64,000 bases of DNA from assembly GCA_963169105.1 (NCBI GenBank), contig OY720637.1:29011925-29075924 (forward strand). The letters are read 5' to 3'. A program made the translations under genes and the position numbers. Shown one piece after another: positions 31,341-42,555 of this stretch (positions within the stretch are counted from its first letter, which is position 1; each line of letters begins with the position of its first letter). Source of the stretch: Ceriagrion tenellum (Eukaryota; Arthropoda; Insecta; Odonata; Coenagrionidae). A model generated the notes under the pieces. That model saw nothing but the letters and a program-made list of their open reading frames with translations. It did no database searches and had not been told where the DNA came from.

Positions 31341-31890
31341 AGAGCGAGAAAATAATAAAAGGGCATCTTTGAGGAAGAGCACGTTTTGCTAATTGACTGC
31401 CGACAAGTTCCATTAATTACGACAGTCCTTTTTTTTCTGTAATTTGAGGGAGAGGTTTGAGGACAATGGATGAAGTCTTCTTCACCCAATCAGGACGGCT
31501 ATTTATACGTTGCTGCTAAATTTTGGTGTTCTTTATTCATCAGTTAGCGGCTTCACGTTGTGGCTCTTATTTTTTATCATTAATTATCATTATAGGCCTC
31601 TCTTGCTCGGTAATGAGTGGAGTAATGACATATTAAAATGAGTTATTAATAAAATTAGTTGATTTAAATGAGAACGGAATCCAAAATTTTATGTAGTTTA
31701 CCTCGAGACTAAGAATGGGTCTTTCGTTTTACAGCTTTCCGACGCGTTGTCCCATTTTTTTGACAACATTTCGTAAGCTATGCTGCAGGCACCTATAAGT
31801 CCTTTTGAATTCCAAAATCATAATATTATCATGCAAAAATATCGTTGAATCATATTTCGCTGATGCTAATATGCTCAGATACAGCTAAGA
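31341..31890. other. Unassigned AT-rich stretch
   Basis: No coding homology or repeat partner recognised. Confidence 0.35.
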
Positions 31891-31894
31891 ACCA

Positions 31895-32407
31895 ACTTGA
31901 TTGGACCCACCCTGAGGCGCAATGTATTTGTGAAGAATTTAATTAAAGGTAAAGTAGAACGACCAGGAACTATGGGAACTAGCATTAGACAATTGATTTT
32001 CAATATTTGCAAAAAAGAAGAATCGTGTGTGATATATCTTACTTATATAATTTACTTAATACTGGAGAAAATAGTGACTTAACTAGAAAAATTAATTTTG
32101 TGGTGCCTAGTATCAATGTGAGGTTATCAAGGAAATTTAAGTTGAGCATGGTAGAGTCAAACTACTGTGAAAACTCACCACTGAATAGAATGTGCCGATC
32201 TTTTAACATGTACTGTGATATAATTGATTTATGTCAAAAAAGAAGTCTCTTTTGGAAATTGATAAATGATATAGTTTCTTGATATGTTTCGAAATTTCTG
32301 TAAAATTCAATCGATTTCAATATGTTTTGAATTTTCTTCTTTTTTGTTTTGTTTGCCCTGTAATTATTTTGTTGGGCAAACGTTAAACTCTATAAATAAA
32401 TAAATAA
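31895..32407 (+). mobile_element. Jockey/CR1-like LINE 3' end
   Basis: Frame 32007-32282 (91 residues) reads DISYLYNLLNTGEN, KINFVVPSINVRLSRKFKL and YCENSPLNRMCRSFN, the C-terminal pattern (LL...I.F.VP..N.R......NY...SPL.R....N) of Jockey/CR1-type LINEs. The 3' UTR ends with TAAATAAATAAATAAG at 32393-32408. It is 5' truncated. Confidence 0.8.
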
Positions 32408-32475
32408 GGTAGGATGGAGGGCTGCGGTCAACCAATCATGGAGATTGAACGACCAATGATGATTAGAACCATTTA
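32408..32475 (+). repeat. Fragment related to the 14.1-14.9 kb duplication
   Basis: GTAGGATGGAGGGCTGCGGT and GAACGACCAATGATGATTAG match GGAAGGATGGAGATCCGTCA and GAACGACCAATGAATATAAC at 14240-14290 in order and spacing. Confidence 0.5.
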
Positions 32476-32546
32476 AACGTAATCCGATACCGTAGTCAAG
32501 ACGGTGAGAATGCCTCTAGAACCTTCCTATCAGTGTATAGATAACG

Positions 32547-32833
32547 TTAACCCTTAACTATTATCGTGGTTTTTGGCCGCGTACACACTATCCTCGGGTC
32601 TCTTTTGACCCGATTTTTTCGAATTGATTTTAAACAACAACCGTCACCCGCACTGTCTCAAGTTCAACTGGCCTGTTCCCCCCTATCCCCCAGGATTACA
32701 TTGTAGCCAAGGTAGCTGCGAGCGGCCGTTTTACGACTGCAATACAAGAACAATATCAAAAAAGGGTCATCTTTTCGACCGGTCGTCTTATTGTCGTGTC
32801 AAAAAATACCCGACGATAGCAGTTAAGGGTTAA
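32547..32833. mobile_element. piggyBac-type MITE with TTAA target duplication
   Basis: TTAA at 32547-32550 and 32830-32833 flank an element starting CCCTTAACTATTATCG and ending CGATAGCAGTTAAGGG, a 16-bp inverted repeat with one or two mismatches. Inside the left end is GGGTCTCTTTTGACCC, a palindrome common in piggyBac-type termini, and the right end has GGGTCATCTTTTCGACC. It is 279 bp with no transposase. Confidence 0.8.
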
Positions 32834-33060
32834 CGTGTATGAGGAGGAGTAGATAAGAATCTTCTTCCTGGAATATCTTATTTCTTAAACTTCTTATTAA
32901 ATTTTATTTCTGGAAATTAGCCAGGTTTAAGGCCGTATAAGAGTAATCCAATTTGGTAGTTGACTTTGAGAATGCGTGTGAAATCTTTCAATAATTTTTA
33001 ACGAAACATAAATATTCAAATCAATTGATTGTGGCATTACGTTGAGGAAAGACGAGAAGG

Positions 33061-33240
33061 AATAACTCATAATAAAAACGATGTACAGTTCCTCTATCTT
33101 TTAATGCTGTTTACCCGTTTCGACGTCTATAGCGTCATTCTCAATGTCTGTTTGTCTTGAGAATGGTGCTATAAACGTCTAATCCGGTAGAAAGCATAAA
33201 AACATAGTGGAACTGTACGCTGTTTTTATTATGAGTCAAC
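33061..33240. mobile_element. Palindromic foldback element P7
   Basis: ACTCATAATAAAAACG at 33066 pairs with TGTTTTTATTATGAGT at 33222-33237. The left core on minus (33118-33144) reads TTGAGAATGACGC-TATA-GACGTC-GAAAC. The right core is decayed (TTGAGAATGGTGCTATAAAC). Confidence 0.8.
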
Positions 33241-34260
33241 ATAAATATTGATATTCTGGAAAAGTGACTTAAAATGTGCGTAATTCATATTTTCAGATTT
33301 GTTCTATCATTTTAATAGCAGTCTCTCTAAAACCTCCTCCTCCATTTCGAAGGAGCAAAAACTACTTTTACTGTCGATGCACTCTCTCTGAAAAATCTTG
33401 TAGCTCTGTGTGCGGACTCATCTCTATTTTCTGCTCGGCTCTCGAAATTCGCCCCGATTTAAATATAGTCCCGTGATCACTGGTCCCTCGCTTTTCGTGG
33501 CTTCCTCAGACCGAAAAGGGTCCGTCAAGGAGGCTTAAAGAGGTTCGCAAAGCGGGAAAAAAATACGGAAGTCTCTCTCTACCTCACTCGAAAAAAATTA
33601 ATATTAAAGTCGCAACTTACTAAACTCTCGTTTCTTCCCTCGGATTTCGGTTTCTCCGCTCACTCGGCGGAACGTGTAAGGATTTCGAGGGAATTCATCG
33701 GAAGCGAGACGAGGAAAACTTGCCAAGTTTCGGATATTAAAGGGATTTCAGTTAAAGAAAGGAGCTTAAAGATTCGCAGTTTTTCCTTTAATCCTCCCAC
33801 TCCGCTTCTCCCTCTCTCGTAGCCAGTCATTCTCTCTTCCTCAGCGTGGCCACGGCTCTCTCTCTCTCGCAAAGGTATCGTTATTCAATTTTTAATAATC
33901 TTCCACTCTCGTGGAGCCCACCAGAGGTAACTTCATTCCCATTTTCCTGCTCCGGGCGAGAGCGGACCCGCGTGAGTTCGTTAACATATCTCGAGGGTCG
34001 AGTGGATTTATATTCGTCGGCGGTTAAAGCTTTATGAAGATTCCATTCATCTTCTCTTATCTTCCACCCTGACCGTCCCCCGGCCAAAGTCTTGACCTCC
34101 AGCTGTGAAAAACTCGACACTTGAGTACTCGACTCCTTTTCAATGGAGGAGGTTGAAAAATGTGTAGCGAAGACGTAGTCTACGAGACTTCCGTGGACTC
34201 AAAAGTCTACCGTCTTGGATTACTAATTTTTGTCACTTTCCAATGGGCTCCTCCTCTTAA
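33241..34260. other. CpG- and CT-rich segment without a recognised gene
   Basis: It contains several GTCTCTCTCT and CTCTCGTTTC runs, a CT microsatellite near 33857-33868 and scattered CpG. Open frames on both strands lack domains. It may be regulatory host DNA. Confidence 0.35.
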
Positions 34261-34261
34261 G

Positions 34262-34578
34262 AAGATCGAGTTGGTGTGGTGGTTGGAGTGCTGGTTAACC
34301 AAACAAATGGCCAGGGTTCAAATCCCTGCGGAGGAGGATGTTGTTCAGAGAAAACCCGATCCCTATTTGAGTGTTTTGTGGAGGGCATTTCAAGTGCAGT
34401 GCTCCGTCTGTCGGATGAGACGTTAAACCGTGTTCCCCTTGGCGCCTTTCGTTGAGAGTAGGCGCCAAGTTCCTATCTTTCAACGCCAGGTTTCTTTCCA
34501 CCCTTTCTCCCTTACCTGTCCCCTAGGGCACAAAAGACCTTAGCTGTCGGTCGCCTCCCCTAATATCCAATGCGATAC
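34262..34578 (+). mobile_element. tRNA-derived SINE, copy 2
   Basis: The head is GGTGTGGTGGTTGGAGTGCT with a tRNA-like A box and CCAGGGTTCAAATCCCTGCG with a B box. The body has CTGTCGGATGAGACGTTAAA followed by TTCCCCTTGGCGCC, and the tail has TAGCTGTCGGTCGCCTCCCC. It is complementary along its length to copy 1 at 15311-15622. Similar GGATGAGACG-like central domains occur in several metazoan SINE families, but I do not assign one. Confidence 0.85.
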
Positions 34579-35380
34579 TCCTAAGTAAATGTTATTATTG
34601 ATTTGTTTGTTTCAGCTTTGACCTCGAGGAAGTGTAATACGAATATTGTAAGCTTTTAAAAATAAATGTTATTTCCGTACCAATTAATAAAACTTCAGCG
34701 AGAAACTCGATTAAATAAGCCCTATGAAGTATGCCAACGTGACAGCAAATTTCTTGAAAAGTTACCAGCTTCTTCATCATTTTATATCTGAACGCTTCAT
34801 CAGTAGCGTAACGTAAATTGCCTGGTAATTATGGAGTACACTTACTCCTATTATTATTTTCATGCAGCCAAATCCTACCTTATGCGACATTTATAAGCTA
34901 AAGTTACGCGTATTTAGCACCTACATTGGCTCTACATATGCTCTTTCAATGGGTGAAACTTTGGTCGCTCTAAATCTCGACACGCTGCAACGCTTTCTTC
35001 TCGACGAGGTTGCGTGCAACTTTTTTGTCGCTTCGATCCGCGTGCCCCTCGTAATGCGTGCATGTTTCGCATAAAAAAGTGCACATGCCTCGCCACGCTT
35101 TCGTGGCGCGCGACTGCTTTGCGGAATGTTGCGCTCGCTTAAACTCGGCGACTTGTTCCAGCCCTACAGCACTGAGCGCACGAGTCTACAACGGTAATAA
35201 GGCTCTCTCGTGTTTCAGCTGAACTCAACCGTGCGGGTGATTACAATGCCCATGTTCATGGCGCTCTCATTCACTGGATTAACTCACAACATAAAAAGCT
35301 ATGGTATATTTCACGTTCGAGGTAAGAGTGTTATATCATTATATTGATTATGTTTTTAAGTGTGATGAAAATACTATCCT
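34579..35380. other. Unassigned, CpG-rich at 34960-35170
   Basis: The CpG-rich part has repeated TCGC/GCGA words and CACGCTTTCGTGGCGCGCG. The 70-residue frame ending CFA at 34862-35074 shows no domain. Confidence 0.35.
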
Positions 35381-35389
35381 TAATTTCAA

Positions 35390-36070
35390 CAATTTGCTGG
35401 TATTGAGGTGGAGAGTTGGTTTTATGTTGGGGAAAAAAGGTGCAAAATTTCCCTGGCTTAAAAATGACCGCGACGAGAAGGCAGTTGGATTTTGTAGGAG
35501 AAATAAATTAATTGTAATAAACACTTGGTTTAAATACCATAACAGGTGGAGGTTCGTATGGAAAATGCCGGGAGACACTGGGGGATTCCAAATTGACTAT
35601 ACATGAAGAACTCGCGGAGCTATCCGGGGGCTGATGCAGACTCGAATCATAATTTAGTAAAGATGAATTGAGGTTGGATTTAAAAAGCTAAATAAAAGTA
35701 GGTGGATGAAGAGATGGAGCTCGGAGTCGTTGAAAGGGGAAGAAAGGAGGGAATACCAAGAGATAGTGGAAAGGTACGTAGGCGAAGCCAAGGAAATAGG
35801 AAACATCGAGGAAAAATGGAAGAATATTAAAACAGGCATTGTAAGGGCGGCTGAGAAAACAATAGGAGAAGCTGAAATGAGAAGGGTAAAGAAGCAGTGG
35901 AAAAAATTATTATGAAAATGAAGGAGAGAAGGAATTGGAGAGGAAATGCTGAAGAGGGTAATAGAGGGGAGAACACTTGGGAAGGGAGGATGAGGATAGA
36001 AATCATGGACGAAATAAGGAGTTGACTTGAGAATTTTAAGATAAATCTCATGGCGGGACATCTACAGGAA
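35390..36070 (+). mobile_element. LINE endonuclease remnant joined to a C-terminal piece (pseudogene)
   Basis: Frame 35301-35606 includes FCRRNKLIVINTWFKYH (residues 64-80), W87 and GGFQIDY (94-100), the end of an APE/DNase-I-like LINE endonuclease (NTWF...TW.SP....QIDY). Frame 35706-35915 gives the linker ERREYQEIVERYVGEAKEI, then EEKWKNIKTGIVRAAEKTIG. The reverse transcriptase core is missing; from about 35920 the sequence jumps to VIEGRTLGK-like C-terminal coding. It is internally deleted and probably the same lineage as LINE-S. Confidence 0.8.
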
Positions 36071-38500
36071 GGGAAATGGGGCGATCCACCAGAAAATGGT
36101 ATGTTAACATAAGTACTGTCCAAAAACCTGCCGATCACCTCGTAAATTACTCATATAAATGAAATTACAGGCATCAAGAACTCTATCATACATAGAGGGT
36201 CTTGCTAAGCACTCGGCTTATGTTCTCTGTGTTCCAGAGACTACAATTTTTTGATAATTGAAACACGTTTCCTTATAAACAGTAATATTTTCATTAAATG
36301 AGCAACTACTCACTCATTGTGATGAAATATTATGCTGTTAATGATACTTTGATTCACGTTTTGTTATCTAGTGGTTTTCTACATCTGTATTATGGTGAAA
36401 GAAATTCATCGGATGAGAAGACTGCTATTTCTTTGATAGTGTACTAAGCCAAAATTTGGAATCAATTACTTTTTATCTCAAGGACGGCAATCGTTTGGAT
36501 AATCAGTATTGCAGTTTACCCGCGTGAAAAATGTCGTTTTGGACTAATTTTTGTGGCCCTAAATTAGTGTGTGGATATTAGGGGAAAATATTTTTGATTC
36601 ATTGTTGCTTTTATTGGAAAGATTTTTTAATATAATTTAGTGCTTGAAGTAGTATTTCATTCATTACTTACCTCCATTTGTATTTAGATTTAATTGGTGA
36701 GGAAGTACGTATAAATAAAGCACGATGAGGGAACTATACAATGCATTATATAAGCAGTAGGCCATCTTTTAATGCTGTAATTGAAATCTGCGACTACTCA
36801 ACCTATGGACGACTTACGAGATTGTTGATTCACGCTTGCCAACGTGCGAGAAGTTGTGATGATCCCCTGTGAAATGTGATTATAAATATTAGTTTTTCGA
36901 TACATCTTGTAGGCAAAGTTCTTAAAATTTCATGGAATGTGAAATAAGGCTATTTATGACACTCTCTGTGAACCAATCCAATAAATTTTCACACTCAGCT
37001 CCACTTGAGTGTCGTGTTGTTCAGTGGGTAGACTTTTGTTGACGAAACCTGTGATATTTTAATATCGCCAGCTGGGCTAATAAACCTTACTAAGGGAGAC
37101 TTTTTCTATTTGAAAGGTGGCCCGAATTCTTCGTTTTTTTTGGCCAAGCCATAAATTTCAAAAAGGAGATTGTTCTGTTTTTCCCATCGAGAAAGTTACC
37201 ACGCTTCAGTTGTGGTCCATGTTTGAGAAAAGAAGGTGGGCAAGATTTTTATTAGTTTACGATGCCTGTTTCATAACTCTGAACCGACACCTGTAAGTGG
37301 CTATTTGATGTCAATTGTTGCGTGCGAAGGCACTCCTTTGTTGGGTTGAATTGCTTCAGGAATTCGTACACAATTTCCGCTTACCAACTCTCTTGCCCAC
37401 AGGCTACTGTCCTCGGTATGAGTCAATGGAAGCGTCGCGTCGTACTGCTGCGGAGCAATGCGAGACTTTCATTTCCTTGCCTTTAATCGTCTCCTGACCA
37501 CTGAATAGTACTTATTTTCTAGTCTCTCTTCAATGAAATAATGTCTCTCTTGCCGTGTTCGGCGAAGCAAGTAATTTTGTCTCGCCTCTCTCAAATAAAA
37601 ACTCTCGGTAAGTTATACTTTTGATATTCTTGTACAACCTTACCTAAGTTCTTATCCAATTACAAATTTAGTATAATTTACTGCTTTTGTTCAGTTTTCT
37701 AATATCGATGCGGTTTATTTTGTTCAAAAATCGGTTAAAACTTTGAAGTCTTAAGCTATGGAAAATGCATAAATATTATCAGCATAATTAATATGAAATA
37801 TTTCGTCATATCCATTAGATGGACTGCGCTATTATCGTATGTCCTTTCAATGTAGCAGCCTTGGCACTTATCCTTTCCCAATGCTAATGCCATCGTGATA
37901 AGATTACAAGTTGGGATAAGAGTACAAGTTATTTGGTGTCACTGAAAGCCAAGGTGTCAGCCACATGTCCATTATGGGCTTGAAAAAATAAAAAGATGTA
38001 TTAAATAAGAAAAAACTTCCATTTAATGAGCTCTTTCCGTATCGAGGCCTATTTGAAACCATTTGTTTTCTCCGTGCTCAATGTTCACCAATGTACTATA
38101 CTGATATTCACCGATTTTATTTTTTTAAACCTAATAATTCTTCTGAGCTCAGAATCGAAGAATTGGTCGTTATATGAAAACATTTTTCTCATATGATTAA
38201 AATGTAACACAAGAAGTTTTTCATATCCGTTTTTAAAAGAGCTTTACATTTACGTTCTTTTTATGCCATTTTTTCTTAGAAGTTTGAAAAGAAAAATCTG
38301 TTTTAGTGAATTTTGGAACGTATATCCAACGAAATATTACAATAAAACAATAGCACTGAATATTGATGTTGCTACGTTTTCGGATGAAATTGTAACGAAG
38401 TAAAAAAATAGACACGCGTATCTTCGGGTACCTGAATACATTTGCCAATGCTTGGACGCTAAGCATGAAGGTTCTACTGTAAGACATCTTCAATAGTTTG
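36071..38500. other. Unassigned AT-rich stretch
   Basis: About 2.4 kb with no coding homology, MITE, SINE or foldback recognised. Confidence 0.4.
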
Positions 38501-38663
38501 CGAGCTAACTTTGTGGAATTTAGAATTCTTATTGAGGTGAAAGAAATACACTTTGTATAATCCACACTAAACTTCAATGGTATGAGCCCGACCGGTTTCA
38601 ACACTTTCGTGTCATTCTCAAGGGACAATACAATTCGTTTTTTGGCAAGCACGTATTTATATT
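38500..38663 (-). mobile_element. Penelope-like element, 3' non-coding end with GAAAC hairpin
   Basis: Immediately downstream (minus strand) of the GIY-YIG frame lies CCCTTGAGAATGACAC-GAAA-GTGTTGAAAC (38595-38625), then CCGGTCGGGCTCATACC. The same arrangement, TTGAGAATGACNC hairpin then GAAAC, is seen in foldbacks P4 and P7. This links those palindromes to Penelope-like ends. Confidence 0.65.
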
Positions 38664-39128
38664 TTATGTCGGAAGAGGGGGGGGGGGCGGATTGGGGTTA
38701 CGGAAGGTATGACTAAGGATGAAGGTTAAGGTTGAAGCATCGGGCTGGAGGTGGACGTAAACAAATATTTTCTGGAAGTGGGGGACAGGAACTTGGTAGA
38801 GGGGAGAATGATGTATTGGTACCACGTCATTTAACAAATCGAAACCAAACTGCTCAGCGTGCGTCTTAATTTCAAAGTTCTCAATACAATCCAGCTTGGC
38901 ACCTTTGACAACAACATGTATAACATTCAATTTAAAATCAAACTCATGATAAAAATTGGCTAAATGATTGGCGAAAACAGATTTGTTGTCACAATTGATA
39001 AAAGAATTTAAATGTTCTTTTGCCCTTGCACTGAAGCTTCTACCCGTCTGTCCCACATAAAAAAATTGCAGCCCTGAGTATCCCACTTCAACTTTAAGAG
39101 CTGCTGTTTTCTGTGGTATATCTTGCAA
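38664..39128 (-). pseudogene. GIY-YIG endonuclease domain of a Penelope-like element, truncated
   Basis: The 154-residue minus-strand frame contains YVGQTGRSFSARAKEH (residues 24-39), SVFANHL (50-56) and KGAKLDCIENFEIKTH (75-90). These are the core motifs of the nuclease that follows the reverse transcriptase in Penelope-like elements: the YVGQTGR box, the conserved Arg35 and His39, and the catalytic Glu83. The first Tyr of the GIY half is changed or shifted (YSGLQFF). No reverse transcriptase is found upstream, so the copy is 5' truncated and inactive. A C-terminal extension rich in proline reads a poly-C tract and is probably not original. Confidence 0.88.
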
Positions 39129-39709
39129 TATTATCTATTAAACTGGAAAACGTCGACAATAAAATTTTTATTGAATCTCGTCCCAGATTCCGTTTCTTTA
39201 TTGCACCAGTTGATTATTATCCTGAGTACCAATTAAATTTTCAACAGCCGCAACAATAACGGAGAATGCCGCGCACTCTGTATTCTGAGATGTACCTCAT
39301 TATTACAGGTGGCTACGTTCCTCGGAAATGTTCGTAAATACTGGGAAGCTTCGTACGTTTTAAATTTCTCCTCAAATCTCGCTCGTGAGGTCCCCATCAT
39401 GTCTTACATGCGAAATTTTAACTTTTTTTTACGGCCATTTTTCCGCCTGAGTGCCCCACTCTCTCACTCTCCCGTGGAGTGGATATTAGCGCAAGTGTTT
39501 CGGCCCCAGATGTGATGCGCGGATGGGCACCTGGGGTCCAAGTGAAGGCCCTGCGCAAAGCACCAAGGCTCTTCAAGCGGAAGGGGGACAAGGCAGTCTC
39601 CCGAGTGCGGTCACGGTGCAGGTAATGGATTCTCCGGCACCCGCCACCCCTCCCCCATCTCCCACCCAACCTCTCGACTTTTGTAACTTTCCCTCAGAAT
39701 TAAAGGTGG
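39129..39709. other. Unassigned
   Basis: 39190-39240 (TTGCACCAGTTGATTATTAT then CCTGAGTACC) faintly resembles a foldback arm. The GC-richer part at 39440-39660 has short frames without domains. Confidence 0.3.
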
Positions 39710-40264
39710 TTAAGGTGGTCCGAGCGAAATATCATTTTGCTTAGAAATCAATGAAGTTTGTCTCATTTTAAAGAAAAATGTCTCCCCCTTCGAATGACAT
39801 AAAAAATTCAACCTCTTACCACATTGCTTTCCGAGATATTTGCCAAAAAAAATACCAGCCCTTTTACATGGGAAATGTTACGTGTATGCACTCCAGAATG
39901 ACATTATTTACAAAATGAGGCATTTCTAACACTCAGATGTCGTAAAAAAACTAACAACGAATAGTTTGTATGTTTTCTCAACTATATTTAAAAATTAATC
40001 TGTCACCGCAGTAGGTTCCTGGGTATCGAAAAAAAACCCTCCGTTTCGAAAGATTTTCAAACGCGCGAATAAAATGAGTGAAGTTGAAGACTATTTAGAT
40101 ATTTTTATTTGATTACTTACAATCTATGTCATATAAACTATATTATTTCATCATTATTAATACAATATTTAATTGATGTGTCCTACAGCTGGTGAAATTA
40201 AAAGGTATAATTCGAATATGGTCTCTATTATGACTAGGGAACTATCTCGCTCGGACTACCTTAA
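39710..40264 (+). mobile_element. MITE-R, copy 3 (best preserved ends)
   Basis: It starts TTAAGGTGGTCCGAGCGAAA and ends TCGCTCGGACTACCTTAA, an 18-bp inverted repeat with one mismatch; 555 bp. Internal blocks are as in the other copies. A second GGTGG precedes the left end (AATTAAAGGTGG), possibly a remnant of a neighbouring copy. Confidence 0.88.
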
Positions 40265-41978
40265 ATTCCCCCGTAAAGGCGGTTGGAGCCAATTTTTAAA
40301 TTTTTGTTCGGATTTGCGTAAAACTTGGCGTACGGGTTCTCAAATGTATGGATAGGAGTGGAAACCGAGTATTATTTTGTTTCTGGCTATTCAATGCTAA
40401 TCTAATTTTATAAAAATTACGTTGAAATTCAGGTTGCACGCATGACTAATATGACGCAATTAAGCTGTGTGTTATCGTAAAATTAAGCGATGGGTCATCG
40501 CTTATAATGATGAATCTTAATCAATCATGGAATTGAGCGAGACTAATATTTACTAAAACATTTCTTCATCGGCAGATCACCTTGAAAAGCAGTATCAAGA
40601 TTGAATGAGGCTCCTTATATGAAACGGCTAAAGCAACACTTCTTTTATCAAACTCCAATCAGTCAAATTGCTTTGTTCTTAAATTTTGTAAAAAAAAGAA
40701 GTCGCTACAGTATATATTAATATCTCAATATGATATTGTCTTCTATTTCCATGGTGCCTTACGTTTAGTATGTTGCTTCAAAGACACAGGAAGTTTTGAC
40801 GTTATTTGGTTGTAACAGAAGTTTGTGGCTATTTAATGAATTGTCCATTTTGTAATCATTGTATTTTGATTATAAACTGTTTAAATAAGTTTTCAAAAAT
40901 AACTACACGGATCCAAACTGGAAAAGTTTCTATACCGCGAGCGATACTCCTGGGTTTCCCAAACTCTTTTACATAAAAAGTCTAATTGGCAATAGGATCC
41001 TCGGAGAAATATATGAGGAAACTAAATTCATTGTAAACCGTTTAGAACGGCTCATAGTGTATCCAATGAAATTTGGTCTAATAGTTCATCCGTTTATCAT
41101 TCTTGAAACTCCGATGGTTCAATTTCTTTGCGATCCGTCCGAGAAGGTCATACGTATTTGCTGTAGTTGGGTATGTCAATTTCCTCTTGCAACTAGCTTT
41201 GGCCAAAATTCGAAGAGATCTGATTTTGCAAGCTTGATATTATTTTACCGAGCTCTTTTTTTTTCATTTTTCGCGGGTTCTCTGATTAATCCGTGCCTAA
41301 ATTGTAATTTTTTCCTCGTTAAGGTTACCTTTCACTCTGGCGGCAAGTCCGCGTGAAAAAGAACGGAATATTTCCAGTAATTAATTTGTTCCTGGGGTGT
41401 TATGCTAATTTTAAGTTCATTGAGGCGTTAATCAAGGAAATTGCGAAATGTTTTAGCGAACATTTCACTACTCCTTTAAAGTCGAGGAAGCGGCGCAATA
41501 TTCTCGATCCTCACATTTTCCTGGAGTAAATTGTGTGGGTTGATAAGTAATCATTTATCTAATTAATGCTTCATTTGAGCGTTTGTATGGTTACGCAGGA
41601 AACTTTACCTCTTCAATATGAACGCCCAAATGTCAGTTCCGTCCCACTCGCATCCAATAATAACACACCTCAGTACATCAATATTTTATTCTCTTTTCAG
41701 TCGCCAACTCAGTGTAGGGGAAATTCAAGGAATCAATCAGAGGGCTTTTTTTTAAGGATTAGTTTAACTTTTATATGCACTCGCTCTCAATGGAAAAAAT
41801 ATTTAACCCTCCATTCGAATTGTAAGATCGAATTAGACTCAACTCTGAGGAAATGTGGAAGTATACTTCCCTCGCGAGTTCCGTTTTGGATGCTGGTTGC
41901 ATTTCGGAGTCAATATAGGCATGCCTGACGGTTGAGAGATTTCTCATGTATCGTGGAGTAACATTTTCCTTAATTTTA
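40265..41978. other. Unassigned AT-rich stretch
   Basis: No recognised homology. Open frames at 41057-41356 and 41566-41928 show no domain. Confidence 0.4.
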
Positions 41979-42555
41979 CCCTTTGAGCAGTAAGGACGTT
42001 CATTTACGTCCTCGTGCGTCCTGGCCATCCAGAGTACGATCGTACATGTACGTTTTTTAAATTTCCGCTGGAGCAGTAATGGCTTACGTTCAAGCCTCCC
42101 ATTCAGACGCATTGTGACATGTAGTTCCATCTATTCTGGTGGCTGGTGAGCCCAATTATCTCTATTAAGTGTCTCTGAAGAGCCCTGCTACCTATTCCAT
42201 TATTCTAATGACTACGTTGAGCTTTCAGTACGCGCATACCACATGTAGTTGCAGTGGTTCCATTGACGGAAGTTATTGCATTTAAAGGTTGTTGTATTTG
42301 CATTCTAAGTTACTATTGTTGTTCTTATTCCATAATATTTAGAACTATACAAGGTAAAATTGTTATATTTATGGTGATTTGCTTGTGTAATGATCTTTTT
42401 ATGTCTAATGATCAAATATGATATTTTTGTGTTCATTGATTGTTTATCAAACAAACTTGAGTTTATGGTAATAAAATTGTAAACGGAAGTAATTTCATTT
42501 TTTTCCAAAAAAAACTGGGTCAGAGCAAATAAAAAAAAACTCAGTACTCAAAGGG
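41979..42555. mobile_element. Probable TTAA-type MITE (577 bp)
   Basis: The left end reads CCCTTTGAGCAGTAAGGACG and the right end AGTACTCAAAGGG, inverted repeats of about 13 bp with one or two mismatches. Flanks are TTTA and ATAA, imperfect versions of a TTAA duplication. The left end resembles that of the element at 60012 (CACTTTGAGTGCTATGGACG), so the two may be one family. Confidence 0.55.

Noticed and set aside
35654..36138. Minus-strand frames of 103-135 residues
   Set aside because: They are antisense shadows of purine-rich LINE endonuclease-linker coding on the plus strand.
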